This document shows, piece after piece, positions 43,164-53,932 of a stretch of 64,000 bases of DNA. Numbering within the stretch: position 1 is the first letter of the stretch; the number at the start of each line of letters is the position of its first letter. The translations under genes were made by a program, and so were the position numbers. The notes under the pieces were generated by a model, which saw only the letters and a list, made by a program, of their open reading frames with translations, made no database searches and was not told the origin of the DNA. This DNA comes from Brenneria roseae subsp. roseae (GTDB lineage: Bacteria; Pseudomonadota; Gammaproteobacteria; Enterobacterales; Enterobacteriaceae). The stretch covers positions 62,001-126,000 of the forward strand of contig NZ_KZ819031.1 of assembly GCF_003115845.1 (NCBI RefSeq), given 5' to 3'.

Positions 43164-45178
43164 TGACTTCTCTGGAATGGTTGGCCCTATCACTGGTGCT
43201 GTATTGCGCTGGCGCGGTAGCGTCGCTTTGTCTGTCCCGCCATGAATCACTGGCAATTCTGCTCAGCGGCGTCAGTGCCGCGCTCGGCGGACTGTGCGGT
43301 CTTGCCGCCGTGCTGCCTGTACTGCTTGATGGGCAAGTGTTGACCGCCACCTTCGCCGGACCGTTTGCCGACATTGCGCATTTAACCCTGCGGCTGGACG
43401 CGCTGTCCGCGTTCATGGTGCTGGTGATTTCCCTGCTGGTGATCGTCACCTCACTCTACTCGCTGGCCTATTTGCAGGAGTATCGCGGACGAGCATGGGC
43501 GATGGGCTTCTTCATGAACCTGTTTATTGCCTCGATGGTGGCGTTGGTGGTTACCGACAATGCCTTCTACTTCATTATCCTGTTTGAAGTGATGTCGCTC
43601 AGCTCTTACTTTCTGGTGATTTCCGATCAGGATGACGAAGCCATTAATGCCGGACTACTGTACTTTCTGATTGCCCATGCCGGTTCCGTATTGATCATGA
43701 TCGCCTTCTTCCTGCTCTACCGGCACAGCAACAGCCTTGATTTCGCCGACTTCCGGCAGGCATCGCTCTCCGCCCCTCAGGCTTCCATCGTCTTCCTGCT
43801 GGCCTTTTTTGGTTTCGGGGCCAAAGCCGGGATGCTGCCGTTACACGGCTGGCTGCCGCGCGCGCACCCGGCGGCACCGTCTCATGCGTCGGCGTTAATG
43901 TCGGGGGTGATGGTGAAAATCGGCATTTTCGGCATCATCAAAGTGGGCATCGACCTGCTGGGGGCGACGGAAATCTGGTGGGGCGTCGTGGTACTGGCGT
44001 TTGGCGCCGTCTCCTCCGTTCTGGGGGTGCTGTACGCGCTGGCTGAACATGACATCAAACGTTTACTGGCCTATCACACCGTTGAAAATATTGGCATCAT
44101 TCTGATGGGGGTCGGCGTTGGCATGATCGGCATCGCGACCCACCATCCTCTGCTCGCCGTTCTTGGCCTGCTCGGCGGGCTGTACCACCTGCTCAACCAT
44201 GCCGTCTTTAAAGGATTACTGTTTCTCGGCGCCGGCGCCGTCATTTACCGGCTGCACACCAAAGATATGGAGAAAATGGGCGGGCTGGCGCGTTTGATGC
44301 CTTATACCGCGATGGCTTTCCTCGTCGGCTGTATGGCCATTTCGGCATTGCCCCCACTGAACGGATTTGTCAGTGAATGGTTTACCTATCAGTCCTTGTT
44401 TACCCTCAGCCACGAAGGCAGCTTCGCTTTGCGCCTTGTCGCACCGATCGCCATCGTCATGCTGGCGATTACCGGCGCGCTGGCCGCCATGTGTTTTGTC
44501 AAAGTGTACGGCATCAGTTTTTCTGGCGCCCCCCGCAGTGAGAAAGCGGCGCAGGCCAAAGAAGTGCCCTGGCCGATGACTGCCGCCATGCTGCTGCTGG
44601 CGCTGTTGTGCATATTACTCGGCGTCGGCGCCAGCGAAATTGCGCCAGCGATCGCGCAGGTTGCCGCCAGCCTGACAAAAAGCGCCGCGCCCGCGGTCGC
44701 TCAAGGTTCACTGGTCTTCCCCGGCAATCCCGGTCAGACCTCGCTATCGACACCGCTTATTTTCATTCTGCTGCTGGCTTTACCGCTGCTGCCGTTGCTG
44801 CTGTATGTCGGCTGCAAAGGCACGCGGCTGAATTTCCGTCAGCGTGGAACCCCCTGGGCCTGTGGCTATGCTTATGAACCCGCCATGGCCGCCTCGGCCG
44901 CCAGCTTTACCCAGCCGCTGCGCGTGATGTTCGCTCCGCTCTACCGGATGCGGAAAACGCTGGACCCCGCGCCGATGATGCAAAACGCGCTGGAGCAAAC
45001 CACGCTGGCCGCCGAACGGACGGAACCGTTATGGGATACCCGACTCGTGCTGCCGCTGGCAAATGGGGTGCAGAAAGCCAGCCGGGCAATTCAATGGATT
45101 CAGCATGGCGATTTCCGGCTCTACTGCCTGTATGTCGTCGCCGCACTGGTGATCTTGCTGTTGGTGACAATGGCCTAA
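43160..45178 (+). CDS. hyfB: Hydrogenase-4 membrane subunit HyfB
   Basis: A 672-residue NuoL/Mrp-antiporter-like protein with about 14-16 helices, the same length as E. coli HyfB. Complex I-type motifs include the Lys/His channel regions (FGFGAKAGMLPLHGWLPRAHP and LLAYHTVENIGIILMGV, then LYHLLNHAVFKGLLFLGAGA). It probably contributes to proton or sodium translocation. ATG 43160 overlaps the hyfA stop and follows GGGGGAA. Confidence 0.93.
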   Translation: MMTSLEWLALSLVLYCAGAVASLCLSRHESLAILLSGVSAALGGLCGLAAVLPVLLDGQVLTATFAGPFADIAHLTLRLDALSAFMVLVISLLVIVTSLYSLAYLQEYRGRAWAMGFFMNLFIASMVALVVTDNAFYFIILFEVMSLSSYFLVISDQDDEAINAGLLYFLIAHAGSVLIMIAFFLLYRHSNSLDFADFRQASLSAPQASIVFLLAFFGFGAKAGMLPLHGWLPRAHPAAPSHASALMSGVMVKIGIFGIIKVGIDLLGATEIWWGVVVLAFGAVSSVLGVLYALAEHDIKRLLAYHTVENIGIILMGVGVGMIGIATHHPLLAVLGLLGGLYHLLNHAVFKGLLFLGAGAVIYRLHTKDMEKMGGLARLMPYTAMAFLVGCMAISALPPLNGFVSEWFTYQSLFTLSHEGSFALRLVAPIAIVMLAITGALAAMCFVKVYGISFSGAPRSEKAAQAKEVPWPMTAAMLLLALLCILLGVGASEIAPAIAQVAASLTKSAAPAVAQGSLVFPGNPGQTSLSTPLIFILLLALPLLPLLLYVGCKGTRLNFRQRGTPWACGYAYEPAMAASAASFTQPLRVMFAPLYRMRKTLDPAPMMQNALEQTTLAAERTEPLWDTRLVLPLANGVQKASRAIQWIQHGDFRLYCLYVVAALVILLLVTMA

Positions 45179-45185
45179 GGAGAAC

Positions 45186-46187
45186 ATGATGATCGCTGAA
45201 AGCTCAATCACCGGAACGCTCGCCGCCGAAGGCGCTCCCGTGCTGATGGCGCCGCTCTCCACCCTGATACTCTGCGCCGCTATTCAGGCGTTATGCCTGT
45301 TGGCTATCGCGCCGCTGATGTCCGGTATGGCAAGGGTTATCCGCGCCAAAATGCACTCACGCCAGGGTCCGGGCGTGTTGCAGGATTACCGCGACATTTT
45401 CAAATTACTGAAGCGGCAGAATGTGTCCCCTCAGCATGCGGGCGGCGTATTTCGGCTGATGCCCTACATCCTGATCGGCACGATGCTGTTGGTCGCCATG
45501 ACGTTACCCATCGTGACGTGGATCTCCCCGTTTGGTGCAGGGGGCGATGTCATTACCCTGCTTTATCTGTTCGCGCTGTTCCGCTTCTTCTTCGCCCTGG
45601 CCGGACTGGACTCCGGCAGTTCCTTTGCCGGTATCGGCGCCAGCCGCGAACTGACGCTCGGTATTCTGGTTGAACCCATCCTGATTCTGGCGCTGCTGGT
45701 TGTGGCGCTGATCGCGGGCTCCACCAACATCGGCAACATCAGCAGCATGCTGGCAAGCCGCCCCTGGCTATCCCCTACCGCCACACTGATGGCTTTACTG
45801 GCCTGCGCGTTCGCCACCTTTATCGAAATGGGAAAAATTCCGTTCGATGTGGCGGAGGCCGAACAGGAGTTGCAGGAAGGTCCGTTAACGGAATATTCCG
45901 GGGCCGGGCTGGCGCTGGTGAAATGGGGCATCAGCCTGAAACAGGTCGTGGTGGCGGCGTTGTTTCTGTCGATCTTCATTCCCTTCGGCAAGGCAGAAAC
46001 CTTTACGCTGGCCGCACTGATCGTTGGAACGATCGCGTTCGTCATCAAATTGACCGTCGTGTTTTTCGTCGCGGCCTTAATCGAGAACAGTCTGGCGCGC
46101 GGGCGTTTCCTGCTGACCGGGCATGTGACATGGCTGGGCTTTGGCGTGGCGGCGCTGGCGTTCGTTTTTTATCTCACCGGTCTATAA
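45186..46187 (+). CDS. hyfC: Hydrogenase-4 membrane subunit HyfC
   Basis: A 333-residue NuoH-like quinone/membrane-anchor subunit. Motifs include AKMHSRQGPGVLQDYRDIFK, the loop facing the hydrogenase module, and EMGKIPFDVAEAEQELQEGP, the conserved acidic segment of NuoH/HycD. It anchors the soluble HyfG/HyfI module and links it to the antiporter-like subunits. ATG 45186 or 45189 follow AAGGAG. Confidence 0.93.
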   Translation: MMIAESSITGTLAAEGAPVLMAPLSTLILCAAIQALCLLAIAPLMSGMARVIRAKMHSRQGPGVLQDYRDIFKLLKRQNVSPQHAGGVFRLMPYILIGTMLLVAMTLPIVTWISPFGAGGDVITLLYLFALFRFFFALAGLDSGSSFAGIGASRELTLGILVEPILILALLVVALIAGSTNIGNISSMLASRPWLSPTATLMALLACAFATFIEMGKIPFDVAEAEQELQEGPLTEYSGAGLALVKWGISLKQVVVAALFLSIFIPFGKAETFTLAALIVGTIAFVIKLTVVFFVAALIENSLARGRFLLTGHVTWLGFGVAALAFVFYLTGL

Positions 46188-46203
46188 GGAGTAAGCATTC
46201 ATC

Positions 46204-47658
46204 ATGGAGACGTTTATCATAAAGAATGTTGCCCTTGCGACCATCCTGCTGCCATTCATTGGCGCATTGCTGATCGCCGCCCTGCCGCAACGGCAGGCCA
46301 AGTGGTTGTGCTGCCTGTTTTCCCTGCTGGCGACGCTTGGCATGGGGTGGCTGGCCGGTGATTACTTCGCCGGCGGCAAAATCGATGTGGTCTACACCTT
46401 GTACCGCTATGGTCAGGCCGATCTGTTCGGGTTTCAGTTCGACAGACTCAGCCTGCTGATTGGCTTTGCCGTTGTCTTTCTCGGTTTGTTGGTCAGCATT
46501 TATTCAACCGGCTATCTGACGTTGGGTAACCGTGAACATCCGCATGAAGGCACTAACCGTTATTACGCGTTTCTGCTGGTGTTTATCGGCGCGATGGCCG
46601 GGTTAACGCTGTCATCCACCCTACTCGGACAACTGCTGTTCTTCGAAATTACCGGCGGCTGTTCCTGGGCGTTAATCGGCTATTATCAGACACCGAAATC
46701 CCTGCGCTCGGCGCTGAAAGCCTTACTGATCACCCACATTGCCTCCATTGGGCTGTATCTGGCGGCAGCCTGGCTGTTTGTGAATACCGGCACTTTCGCG
46801 CTGAGCGCCCTGTCGCAGCTGGATACCGATGGCAAGATCGTCGTATTCGGCGGCATCCTGTTCGCCGCATGGGGAAAATCCGCCCAGCTTCCACTACACA
46901 TGTGGTTGCCGGATGCGATGGAAGCGCCAACCCCCGTCAGTGCCTATCTGCACGCGGCGTCGATGGTGAAGGTCGGGGTCTATATTTTTGCCCGCGCGAT
47001 TTTATCGGCAGAACAGGTGCCGCACGTCATTGGTTTTGTCGGCATCGTGATGGCGACCATCACGCTGATTTATGGCTTTATCATGTATCTGCCGCAGAAA
47101 GACATGAAGCGGTTGCTGGCCTACTCCACCATTACCCAACTTTCCTACATTTTCTTTGCCCTGTCGCTGGCGATATTCGGCTCGCGTATGGCATTTGATG
47201 CCGGCGTGGCTTACATCTTCAACCATGCTTTCGCCAAGAGCCTGTTTTTCCTGGTGGCGGGCGCACTCAGCTACAGTTGCGGAACCCGTATGCTGCCGAA
47301 GCTGAAAGGCATGATACGGAAACTACCGCTGCTGGGTGTCGGCTTTTGCGTCGCCGCCCTGGCGATTACCGGCGTACCGCCATTTAACGGTTTCTTCAGC
47401 AAGTTCCCTCTGTTCGCCGCCGGTTTCTCGCTGTCACGGGAATACGTCTGGCTGTTGCCCCTGCTCATTATCACGCTGATTGAATCGGTCGCCAGTTTTG
47501 CCTGGTTCCTCTACTGGTTCGGTCGCACCGTACCGGGAGAGCCGTCCGAAGAAGTCGCCGCCGCCACGCCCGTGCCCTGGGCTATGCAGAGTGTACTCAT
47601 CGTGCTGATTGTCATGTCAGTCTGTTCAAGCGTTATTGCCGCCGTCTGGCTGAGCTAA
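46204..47658 (+). CDS. hyfD: Hydrogenase-4 membrane subunit HyfD
   Basis: A 484-residue NuoN/M-type antiporter subunit with about 14 helices. Conserved segments include WGKSAQLPLHMWLPDAMEAP and [20 protein letters not shown], then YIFNHAFAKSLFFLVAGALS. This subunit is present in Hyf (FHL-2) but absent from E. coli FHL-1, so it marks the cluster as hydrogenase-4 type. Confidence 0.93.
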   Translation: METFIIKNVALATILLPFIGALLIAALPQRQAKWLCCLFSLLATLGMGWLAGDYFAGGKIDVVYTLYRYGQADLFGFQFDRLSLLIGFAVVFLGLLVSIYSTGYLTLGNREHPHEGTNRYYAFLLVFIGAMAGLTLSSTLLGQLLFFEITGGCSWALIGYYQTPKSLRSALKALLITHIASIGLYLAAAWLFVNTGTFALSALSQLDTDGKIVVFGGILFAAWGKSAQLPLHMWLPDAMEAPTPVSAYLHAASMVKVGVYIFARAILSAEQVPHVIGFVGIVMATITLIYGFIMYLPQKDMKRLLAYSTITQLSYIFFALSLAIFGSRMAFDAGVAYIFNHAFAKSLFFLVAGALSYSCGTRMLPKLKGMIRKLPLLGVGFCVAALAITGVPPFNGFFSKFPLFAAGFSLSREYVWLLPLLIITLIESVASFAWFLYWFGRTVPGEPSEEVAAATPVPWAMQSVLIVLIVMSVCSSVIAAVWLS

Positions 47659-47664
47659 GGATGA

Positions 47665-48318
47665 ATGATGACTGGATCTTTGGTAGTTAATAATCTGGCC
47701 GGGCTGCTGATCATTACCTCTCTGTTGGTGATCGCCGCCCGCCGCCCCACGCTCTCCGCCTGGCTATACGCCGTACAGTCGCTGGTGCTGGTGCTGATTT
47801 TCGTCTCGCTGGCCGATCTGTTACAAGCACATGAGCTGTATCTGTGGTCGGTGAGTGCGTTCATCACCAAAGTGGTGCTGGTCCCGGTCATTATGTACCG
47901 GGCATTCCGCAAACTGGATGACCCGCTGGCAGATGGCGGCGTGGTCAGCCCGGTGGTCATCCTACTACTGGCGACGCTGATTGTGGTGCTGTGCTACTTC
48001 GTGGTTGAACCGGTGACCCTGCCGATGGTCAGCACGCTGAAACCCGCGCTGGCCGTATCGCTCGGTCACTTCATGATCGGCCTGCTGTGCATCGTGACGC
48101 AACGCAATATCCTCAAACAGGTTTTCGGCTATTGCCTGATGGAAAACGGCGCGCACCTGACGCTGGCCCTGCTGGCGAACCGCGCGCCGGAACTGGTGGA
48201 AATCGGCATTGCGACCGATGCGATTTTCGCGGTGATCGTGATGGCGCTGATGGCCCGTAAAATCTACCGGACGCTCCACACGCTGGATGTACGGCAACTG
48301 ACGGCGCTGAAAGGGTGA
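47665..48318 (+). CDS. hyfE: Hydrogenase-4 membrane subunit HyfE
   Basis: A 217-residue NuoK-like small membrane protein with about seven helices ([20 protein letters not shown] and [20 protein letters not shown], then ENGAHLTL). The buried Glu in MENGAHL corresponds to the NuoK proton-channel glutamate. It is unique to Hyf-type complexes versus Hyc. It follows hyfD by 6 bp. Confidence 0.92.
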   Translation: MMTGSLVVNNLAGLLIITSLLVIAARRPTLSAWLYAVQSLVLVLIFVSLADLLQAHELYLWSVSAFITKVVLVPVIMYRAFRKLDDPLADGGVVSPVVILLLATLIVVLCYFVVEPVTLPMVSTLKPALAVSLGHFMIGLLCIVTQRNILKQVFGYCLMENGAHLTLALLANRAPELVEIGIATDAIFAVIVMALMARKIYRTLHTLDVRQLTALKG

Positions 48319-48323
48319 ATGAC

Positions 48324-49892
48324 ATGACCAATACCGATTTGTTTCTCATCCTGCTTGCAACGCCGTTCCTTACCTCGCTGCTGGCCTTTCTCTGCCGGTT
48401 GGCGGGCGACCGCGCCTACACACTGGTAAGCGCGATCCACCTGCTCGGCATTACCGCCCTGCTGGTCGTGTCCCTGTCGCTGGTATGGCTGGTGTATCAG
48501 GATGGCGAAATCCTGGCGATGCACAACTGGCTGCATCTCGACAGCCTGAGCGCCCTGTTTCTGGCGATCCTTGGCGTGATTGGCTTCATCACCGGTATTT
48601 ACTCAATCGGTTATATGCGCCACGAAGTGAACGGCGGTGAAATCACGCTCACGACGCTGTGTTATTACTACGGTTTTTTCCATCTCTTTCTCTTCACCAT
48701 GCTGTTGGTGATTACCAGCAATAACCTGATTCTGATGTGGGCCGCTATCGAAGCCACCACGTTGAGTTCCGCTTTTCTGGTCGGGCTGTATGGACAGCGT
48801 TCTTCACTGGAAGCGGCCTGGAAATACATCATTATCTGTACCGTCGGCGTGGCCTTCGGGCTATACGGCACGGTGCTGGTGTACGCCAATGCGGCCAGCG
48901 TCATGGCGGAGCCGGGCAACGCTATTTTCTGGACGGAGGTGTTGAAACACGCGGGTGAGCTGGATGGCACCCTGATGCATCTGGCGTTTATCTTCATCCT
49001 GATCGGCTTTGGCACCAAAACCGGATTATTCCCGATGCACGCCTGGCTGCCGGATGCCCACAGCGAAGCCCCCAGCCCGACGAGCGCATTGCTCTCCGCC
49101 GTACTGCTCAACTGCGCGCTCTTGGTGATTGTGCGGTACTACATCATCGTCAGCGCCGCCATCGGCTCTGAATTTCCGCGCCATCTGCTGCTGGTATTCG
49201 GCATGTTGTCGGTCGCGGTCGCCGCGTTCCTGATTCTGGTACAGCGCGATATGAAACGCCTGCTGGCCTATTCAAGCGTGGAAAACATGGGCCTGATCGC
49301 CGTCGCGCTGGGGATCGGAGGACCACTGGGGATCCTCGCCGCTCTGCTGCATACCCTGAATCACAGTCTGGCAAAAACGCTGTTGTTTTGCGGCTCCGGC
49401 AACGTGCTGCTGAAATACGGTACGCGCGATATGGACGCAGTGAAGGGCATCATGCGCGTTACGCCGCTCACCGGCGCTCTGCTGGCCGGCGGCGCGTTGG
49501 CGCTTGGCGGGATGCCGCCTTTCAACATTTTCCTCAGCGAGTTTATGACGGTCAGCGCCGGCATTAGCGCCGGATACGTCTGGCTGGTCATCACACTGCT
49601 GATCCTGCTGACCATCGTGCTGGCCGGATTGGTGCGCATGGTTGCCGGTACGGTGCTGGGCACCAGCCCGGAAGCGGTCAGCAAGGGGGAGCTGGGCATA
49701 CTGACCACCGCGCCGATGGTGGTGTTGTTAGCGCTCATGTTGGTGATGGGAACGCATATTCCGCAGCCGGTGATTCAACTGCTGGAAAACGCCACCACCG
49801 TGGTACAGAACGTCCCCCCGGATAACCACCTTACGCCATTGGCAGAGCATTTGTCGTTAACCCCTTCCCGTCAGGAGATGTACCGTGATTAA
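48324..49892 (+). CDS. hyfF: Hydrogenase-4 membrane subunit HyfF
   Basis: A 522-residue NuoN/M-like antiporter subunit with about 14 helices. Motifs include [40 protein letters not shown] and [20 protein letters not shown]. With HyfB and HyfD it makes three antiporter-type subunits. I start at ATG 48324 with AAAGGG upstream; a GTG three codons earlier overlaps the hyfE stop. It overlaps hyfG by 8 bp. Confidence 0.92.
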   Translation: MTNTDLFLILLATPFLTSLLAFLCRLAGDRAYTLVSAIHLLGITALLVVSLSLVWLVYQDGEILAMHNWLHLDSLSALFLAILGVIGFITGIYSIGYMRHEVNGGEITLTTLCYYYGFFHLFLFTMLLVITSNNLILMWAAIEATTLSSAFLVGLYGQRSSLEAAWKYIIICTVGVAFGLYGTVLVYANAASVMAEPGNAIFWTEVLKHAGELDGTLMHLAFIFILIGFGTKTGLFPMHAWLPDAHSEAPSPTSALLSAVLLNCALLVIVRYYIIVSAAIGSEFPRHLLLVFGMLSVAVAAFLILVQRDMKRLLAYSSVENMGLIAVALGIGGPLGILAALLHTLNHSLAKTLLFCGSGNVLLKYGTRDMDAVKGIMRVTPLTGALLAGGALALGGMPPFNIFLSEFMTVSAGISAGYVWLVITLLILLTIVLAGLVRMVAGTVLGTSPEAVSKGELGILTTAPMVVLLALMLVMGTHIPQPVIQLLENATTVVQNVPPDNHLTPLAEHLSLTPSRQEMYRD

Positions 49893-51624
49893 TGAACCCG
49901 CTGTTTCCAGCCAGATTTCTCCTGCTGACAGACTTGGCGCAGGCTATGTCGCGCAGGTCAGGCAGAAATTTCCGGCGGCCATACTGGAAGAAGCATGGCA
50001 AACGCATAATCAGCTTACTCTGACGGTGAAACTGAATACGCTGCCGGAAGTCGTCGAATTCCTTTACTACCAGCAAGGCGGCTGGTTATCCGTCCTGTTT
50101 GGCAACGATGAACGCTCGCTGAACGGCTGTTTCGCCATCTATTACGTTCTGTCGATGGAGGCGGGAGAAAAGTGCTGGGTCATCGTCAAAGCGTTGGTTA
50201 ATGCGGATAACCCGGAATTCCCGTCAGTGACGCCTCGCGTACCGGCCGCCGTTTGGGGAGAGCGCGAAGTCCGCGATATGTATGGTTTGATCCCGGTTGG
50301 CCTGCCCGACGAGCGTCGTCTGGTGCTGCCGGACGACTGGCCGGACGATCTCTATCCGCTGCGTAAAGACGCCATGGACTACCGCCAGCGCCCCGCCCCC
50401 ACCCGCGAAGAAGAGTCCTACTCGTTCATTAACGAAGGCAGCGGTGAAGCCCGCGTGGTGCCAATCGGCCCTTTGCATATTACGTCTGACGAACCCGGCC
50501 ATTTTCGTCTGTTTGTCGATGGAGAACAGATTATCGATGCGGACTATCGGCTGTTCTACGTCCATCGCGGTATGGAAAAGCTGGCGGAAACGCGCATGGG
50601 CTACAACGAAGTCACGTTCCTGTCAGACCGGGTGTGCGGCATCTGCGGTTTTACCCACAGCGTGGCTTACACCTCTTCGATTGAAAATGCGCTGGGGATT
50701 GTGGTGCCTGCGCGGGCGCACAGTATCCGCAGCGTGTTGCTGGAAGTGGAACGCCTGCACAGCCATCTGCTGAATATCGGGCTCTCCAGCCACTTTGTGG
50801 GTTTCGATACCGGCTTCATGCAATTCTTCCGCATTCGCGAGAAATCGATGACCATCGCCGAGATGCTGACCGGCGCGCGTAAAACCTACGGACTCAACCT
50901 GATTGGCGGCATCCGTCGCGATATCCTGAAAGACGATCGGTTGAAAACCATCAAGCTGATTAAGGAGATGCGCGCCGACATCACCCAGCTTTCCGACATG
51001 CTGCTCAGCACCCCGAATATGCTGCAACGCACGCAGGGCATCGGCATTCTTGATAAGAAAGTCGCCCGCGATTACAGCCCGGTCGGCCCGATGATCCGCG
51101 CCAGCGGCTTCAAACGGGATATGCGCATCGATCATCCGTATGCCGGTTATCTGGACCTGCCGATGGAACTGCATCATCTGGATGCGGGCGACGTGTACTC
51201 GCGGGTGCTGGTGCGGGTACGGGAAGTATTCACCTCACTGGCGATGATTGAATACGGTCTGGACAACCTGCCGGAAGGGCCGCTGCTTAACGAACATTTC
51301 ACCTATCAGCCACACAAGTTCGCGCTGGGCTTTTGCGAAGCGCCGCGTGGGGAAGACGTACACTGGAGCATGACCGGCGATAACCAAAAACTGTTCCGCT
51401 GGCGCTGTCGTGCCGCTACCTACGCCAACTGGCCGGTGCTGCGCTATATGCTGCGCGGTAACACCGTTTCCGACGCGCCGCTGATCATCGGCAGTCTTGA
51501 CCCCTGTTACTCCTGCACCGATCGGGTCACGCTGATCGACGTACGCAAACAGAAAGTCACCACGGTGCCCTATAAAGAAATGGAACGTTACGGTCTGGAA
51601 CGTACCCACTCGCCGCTCAAGTAG
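49885..51624 (+). CDS. hyfG: [NiFe]-hydrogenase large subunit HyfG
   Basis: A 579-residue protein. Residues about 1-170 are a NuoC-like domain ([16 protein letters not shown]). Residues about 185-579 are the NiFe catalytic domain with both cysteine pairs: [11 protein letters not shown] (about 249-259) and DPCYSCTDR (about 539-547). The C-terminal tail of 32 residues (VTLIDVRKQ to THSPLK) matches the extension removed by HycI after the CTDR arginine. It evolves H2 from protons. GTG 49885 follows CAGGAGATG. Confidence 0.95.
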   Translation: MINEPAVSSQISPADRLGAGYVAQVRQKFPAAILEEAWQTHNQLTLTVKLNTLPEVVEFLYYQQGGWLSVLFGNDERSLNGCFAIYYVLSMEAGEKCWVIVKALVNADNPEFPSVTPRVPAAVWGEREVRDMYGLIPVGLPDERRLVLPDDWPDDLYPLRKDAMDYRQRPAPTREEESYSFINEGSGEARVVPIGPLHITSDEPGHFRLFVDGEQIIDADYRLFYVHRGMEKLAETRMGYNEVTFLSDRVCGICGFTHSVAYTSSIENALGIVVPARAHSIRSVLLEVERLHSHLLNIGLSSHFVGFDTGFMQFFRIREKSMTIAEMLTGARKTYGLNLIGGIRRDILKDDRLKTIKLIKEMRADITQLSDMLLSTPNMLQRTQGIGILDKKVARDYSPVGPMIRASGFKRDMRIDHPYAGYLDLPMELHHLDAGDVYSRVLVRVREVFTSLAMIEYGLDNLPEGPLLNEHFTYQPHKFALGFCEAPRGEDVHWSMTGDNQKLFRWRCRAATYANWPVLRYMLRGNTVSDAPLIIGSLDPCYSCTDRVTLIDVRKQKVTTVPYKEMERYGLERTHSPLK

Positions 51625-51635
51625 AGGGATGAATC

Positions 51636-52220
51636 ATGCTGAAACTGTTTAAAACCATCCTCCAGGCGGGCAACAGTACGGTGAAATACCCGTTCAAACC
51701 GCTGGAAGTCTCAGCGGGGTTTCGCGGCAAGCCACAGTACGACGCCAAACAGTGTATCGCGTGCGCCGCCTGCACCATGGCCTGCCCGGCCAATGCGTTG
51801 ACCATGGAAACCGACATCGTCAGCGGCACCCGAACCTGGCAGCTGTTTCTGGGGCGCTGCATTTTCTGCGGACGCTGCGAGGAAGTCTGCCCGACGCGTG
51901 CCATCGTACTGTCGCCGGAGTTCGAGATGGCCGTCAGCAGCAAGGCCGATCTCTACCAGCGAGCCACCTTTACCCTGCTGGACTGCCACGTCTGCCACCG
52001 ACCTTTCGCGCCGAAAAAAGAGGTGGAATACGCCATGGCGCTGCTGGTGCAGTCGGGTCTGTCCGCAGAGGAGATGGAATCACAACGTTCCCACTTTGAA
52101 ACCTGCCCGGAATGCAAACGTAAACAGAATATGAACCACAGGGGCAATGTCATGCTGAGCCAGCATCTTTCTTCGGCGGCCAGCCGATCCCCCACCTCAT
52201 TGAAAGGGAGCAAATCATGA
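51636..52220 (+). CDS. hyfH: Hydrogenase-4 ferredoxin subunit HyfH
   Basis: A 194-residue NuoI/HycF-like protein with two [4Fe-4S] motifs ([15 protein letters not shown] and [15 protein letters not shown]) and a C-terminal pair of CxxC motifs (CHVCHRPF and CPECKRK) that could hold an extra metal site. It relays electrons to HyfI. It ends overlapping hyfI by four bases. Confidence 0.93.
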   Translation: MLKLFKTILQAGNSTVKYPFKPLEVSAGFRGKPQYDAKQCIACAACTMACPANALTMETDIVSGTRTWQLFLGRCIFCGRCEEVCPTRAIVLSPEFEMAVSSKADLYQRATFTLLDCHVCHRPFAPKKEVEYAMALLVQSGLSAEEMESQRSHFETCPECKRKQNMNHRGNVMLSQHLSSAASRSPTSLKGSKS

Positions 52221-53008
52221 GCACCCTGCCTACCGGCGTCGATCACTACCGCACCACCCCTATTGCGCTGGATGAACAGACGCAAAAACTCAAGAAAACG
52301 CTGCTGAAGGACATTCAGCGTTCCGCTTACGTTTACCGCGTCGACTGCGGTGGTTGTAACGGGTGCGAAATCGAAATCTTCGCCGCCATTACGCCGCTGT
52401 TTGATGCAGAACGTTTTGGCATCAAAGTCGTCGCATCGCCACGTCACGCCGATATTCTGCTGTTTACCGGCGCCGTCACCCGCGCGATGCGTACGCCCGC
52501 GCTGCGAGCCTACGAATCAGCACCCGATCCGAAAATTTGTATCTCCTACGGCGCCTGTGGCTGCGGCGGCGGGATCTTTCACGACCTGTATTGCGTCTGG
52601 GGCGGCAGCGATACCATCGTGCCGATTGATGTCTACATTCCCGGCTGCCCGCCGACGCCAGGCGCCACCATTTACGGTTTTGCCGTCGCACTCGGGTTGC
52701 TGGAACAGAAACTGCACGGCAGCGACCATCAGCAGACCGAGAACGAACAAGCCGCTTTAATTCATCCTGACGTACCGTTGGATCTGCGTATCCTGCTGGA
52801 GCGGGAGGCCCGGCGCATGGCGGGATATCGTCAGGGGCGGGAAATCAGCGATGCGTTTCTGGCCCGGTTGGAAAATCAGCCGCTGGACGGGTTGGATCGG
52901 CGCATCGCCAGTTGGCTGCAAGCGCATAACGATCCACGTCTGAACGAGATTGTCGGGCAGTTACAGCAAATCTATCTATCGTTAGTGCGGGGAGAACGGT
53001 ATCGATGA
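52217..53008 (+). CDS. hyfI: Hydrogenase-4 small subunit HyfI
   Basis: A 263-residue NuoB/HycG-like subunit with cluster ligands in [10 protein letters not shown] (about residues 48-57), [14 protein letters not shown] and PGCPPTP. It carries the [4Fe-4S] cluster proximal to the NiFe site. The C-terminal 80 residues ([20 protein letters not shown] onward) form an extension as in HyfI/HycG. Start and stop overlap hyfH and hyfJ. Confidence 0.93.
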   Translation: MSTLPTGVDHYRTTPIALDEQTQKLKKTLLKDIQRSAYVYRVDCGGCNGCEIEIFAAITPLFDAERFGIKVVASPRHADILLFTGAVTRAMRTPALRAYESAPDPKICISYGACGCGGGIFHDLYCVWGGSDTIVPIDVYIPGCPPTPGATIYGFAVALGLLEQKLHGSDHQQTENEQAALIHPDVPLDLRILLEREARRMAGYRQGREISDAFLARLENQPLDGLDRRIASWLQAHNDPRLNEIVGQLQQIYLSLVRGERYR

Positions 53009-53427
53009 GCGCGCAGGTTATTTTTTATGCTCTGAGCCAGAAGTTTCTCGACACCAAAGATACGCCTGGCGCCAAAGATAGTATGCCGGAGCAGGCTCAG
53101 CAGGTGATGTATTACTCACTGGCCATCGGCCATCACGTTGGCGTTATCGATTGTCTGAAGAAGATACTCATTTGTCCGCAGGCCGACTATCAGCGCTGGA
53201 TAGCGCAGCTTCCTGAAGGAGAGGCGCAGCGAAAAATGGCGGGCCTGATGAAATTCGGTGAAATCACCATCGATAACAGCCATACCAAACTGCTGGGCCA
53301 CGCGTTCGGCGCCCTCTCCGTTGAACAGGATCGCTATGCGGCATGGACGCAAACGCTGCTGGAGTATCTGAGCGCCATTGAGCGGGAAACCGCGCTCTAT
53401 ATCATGGTGAAACGTATTGATGACTGA
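53005..53427 (+). CDS. hyfJ: Formate hydrogenlyase assembly protein HyfJ (HycH family)
   Basis: A 140-residue soluble protein of the HycH/HyfJ family (E. coli 136-137 residues), with [20 protein letters not shown] and [17 protein letters not shown]. HycH is required for maturation of the large subunit but not part of the final complex. It overlaps hyfI by four bases and the following protease gene by eight. Confidence 0.9.
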   Translation: MSAQVIFYALSQKFLDTKDTPGAKDSMPEQAQQVMYYSLAIGHHVGVIDCLKKILICPQADYQRWIAQLPEGEAQRKMAGLMKFGEITIDNSHTKLLGHAFGALSVEQDRYAAWTQTLLEYLSAIERETALYIMVKRIDD

Positions 53428-53896
53428 AATTGAATGCCGTAGTGAAAATATCGTGTTGACCGTCGGAAACAGCATGATGGGCGACGACGGTGCCGGGCCA
53501 TTATTAGCCGAACGAATGACACAACACCCGGTGGCGGGATGGTCGGTCATTGACGGTGGCGCCATTCCCGAAAATGCAGTACACACGCTGCGCGCGCGAT
53601 GCCCCAAACGGCTATTGGTCGTCGATGCCACCGACATGGGGCTGGCCCCGGGTGAAATCCGTATCGTCGATCCAGGACGTATCGCGGAAGATATGCTGAT
53701 GAACACTCACAATCTGCCGCTGAATTTCCTGATCGATCAGCTAAAGGAAGACATTCCCGAGGTGATTTTTATTGGTATCCAACCTGCGCTGGTGGCGTTC
53801 TATTTTCCGCTTAGCGCAGAAGTCGAACAGGCGGTGGACCGGCTTTATCACCGTTTGGAAGACTGGCAGGGAAACGGCGGCTTGCAGGTGTTGTAG
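53420..53896 (+). CDS. hycI: Hydrogenase maturation endopeptidase HycI
   Basis: A 158-residue HybD/HycI-type protease. The metal/substrate motif GNSMMGDDGAG, the central DATDMGLAPGE and the GIQPALV strand are present. It trims the C-terminal tail of HyfG after NiFe insertion. ATG 53420 overlaps the hyfJ stop region; a TTG one codon earlier is less likely. In E. coli hycI belongs to the hyc (FHL-1) operon; here it ends the hyf operon. Confidence 0.93.
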   Translation: MTEIECRSENIVLTVGNSMMGDDGAGPLLAERMTQHPVAGWSVIDGGAIPENAVHTLRARCPKRLLVVDATDMGLAPGEIRIVDPGRIAEDMLMNTHNLPLNFLIDQLKEDIPEVIFIGIQPALVAFYFPLSAEVEQAVDRLYHRLEDWQGNGGLQVL

Positions 53897-53926
53897 CGGC
53901 CCGGACGGTGCTCAATCGGGGCCGCT
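53895..53926. terminator. Hairpin between hycI and the MCP gene
   Basis: AGCGGCCC (53895-53902) pairs with GGGCCGCT (53919-53926) in the 36-bp gap between converging genes. There is no T-run, so it may be a bidirectional but imperfect terminator. Confidence 0.5.
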
Positions 53927-53932
53927 GCGCTG

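Noticed and set aside
50623-51177. 184-codon frame opposite hyfG
   Set aside because: The plus-strand reading is a hydrogenase large subunit with intact active-site motifs, so this is a shadow frame.
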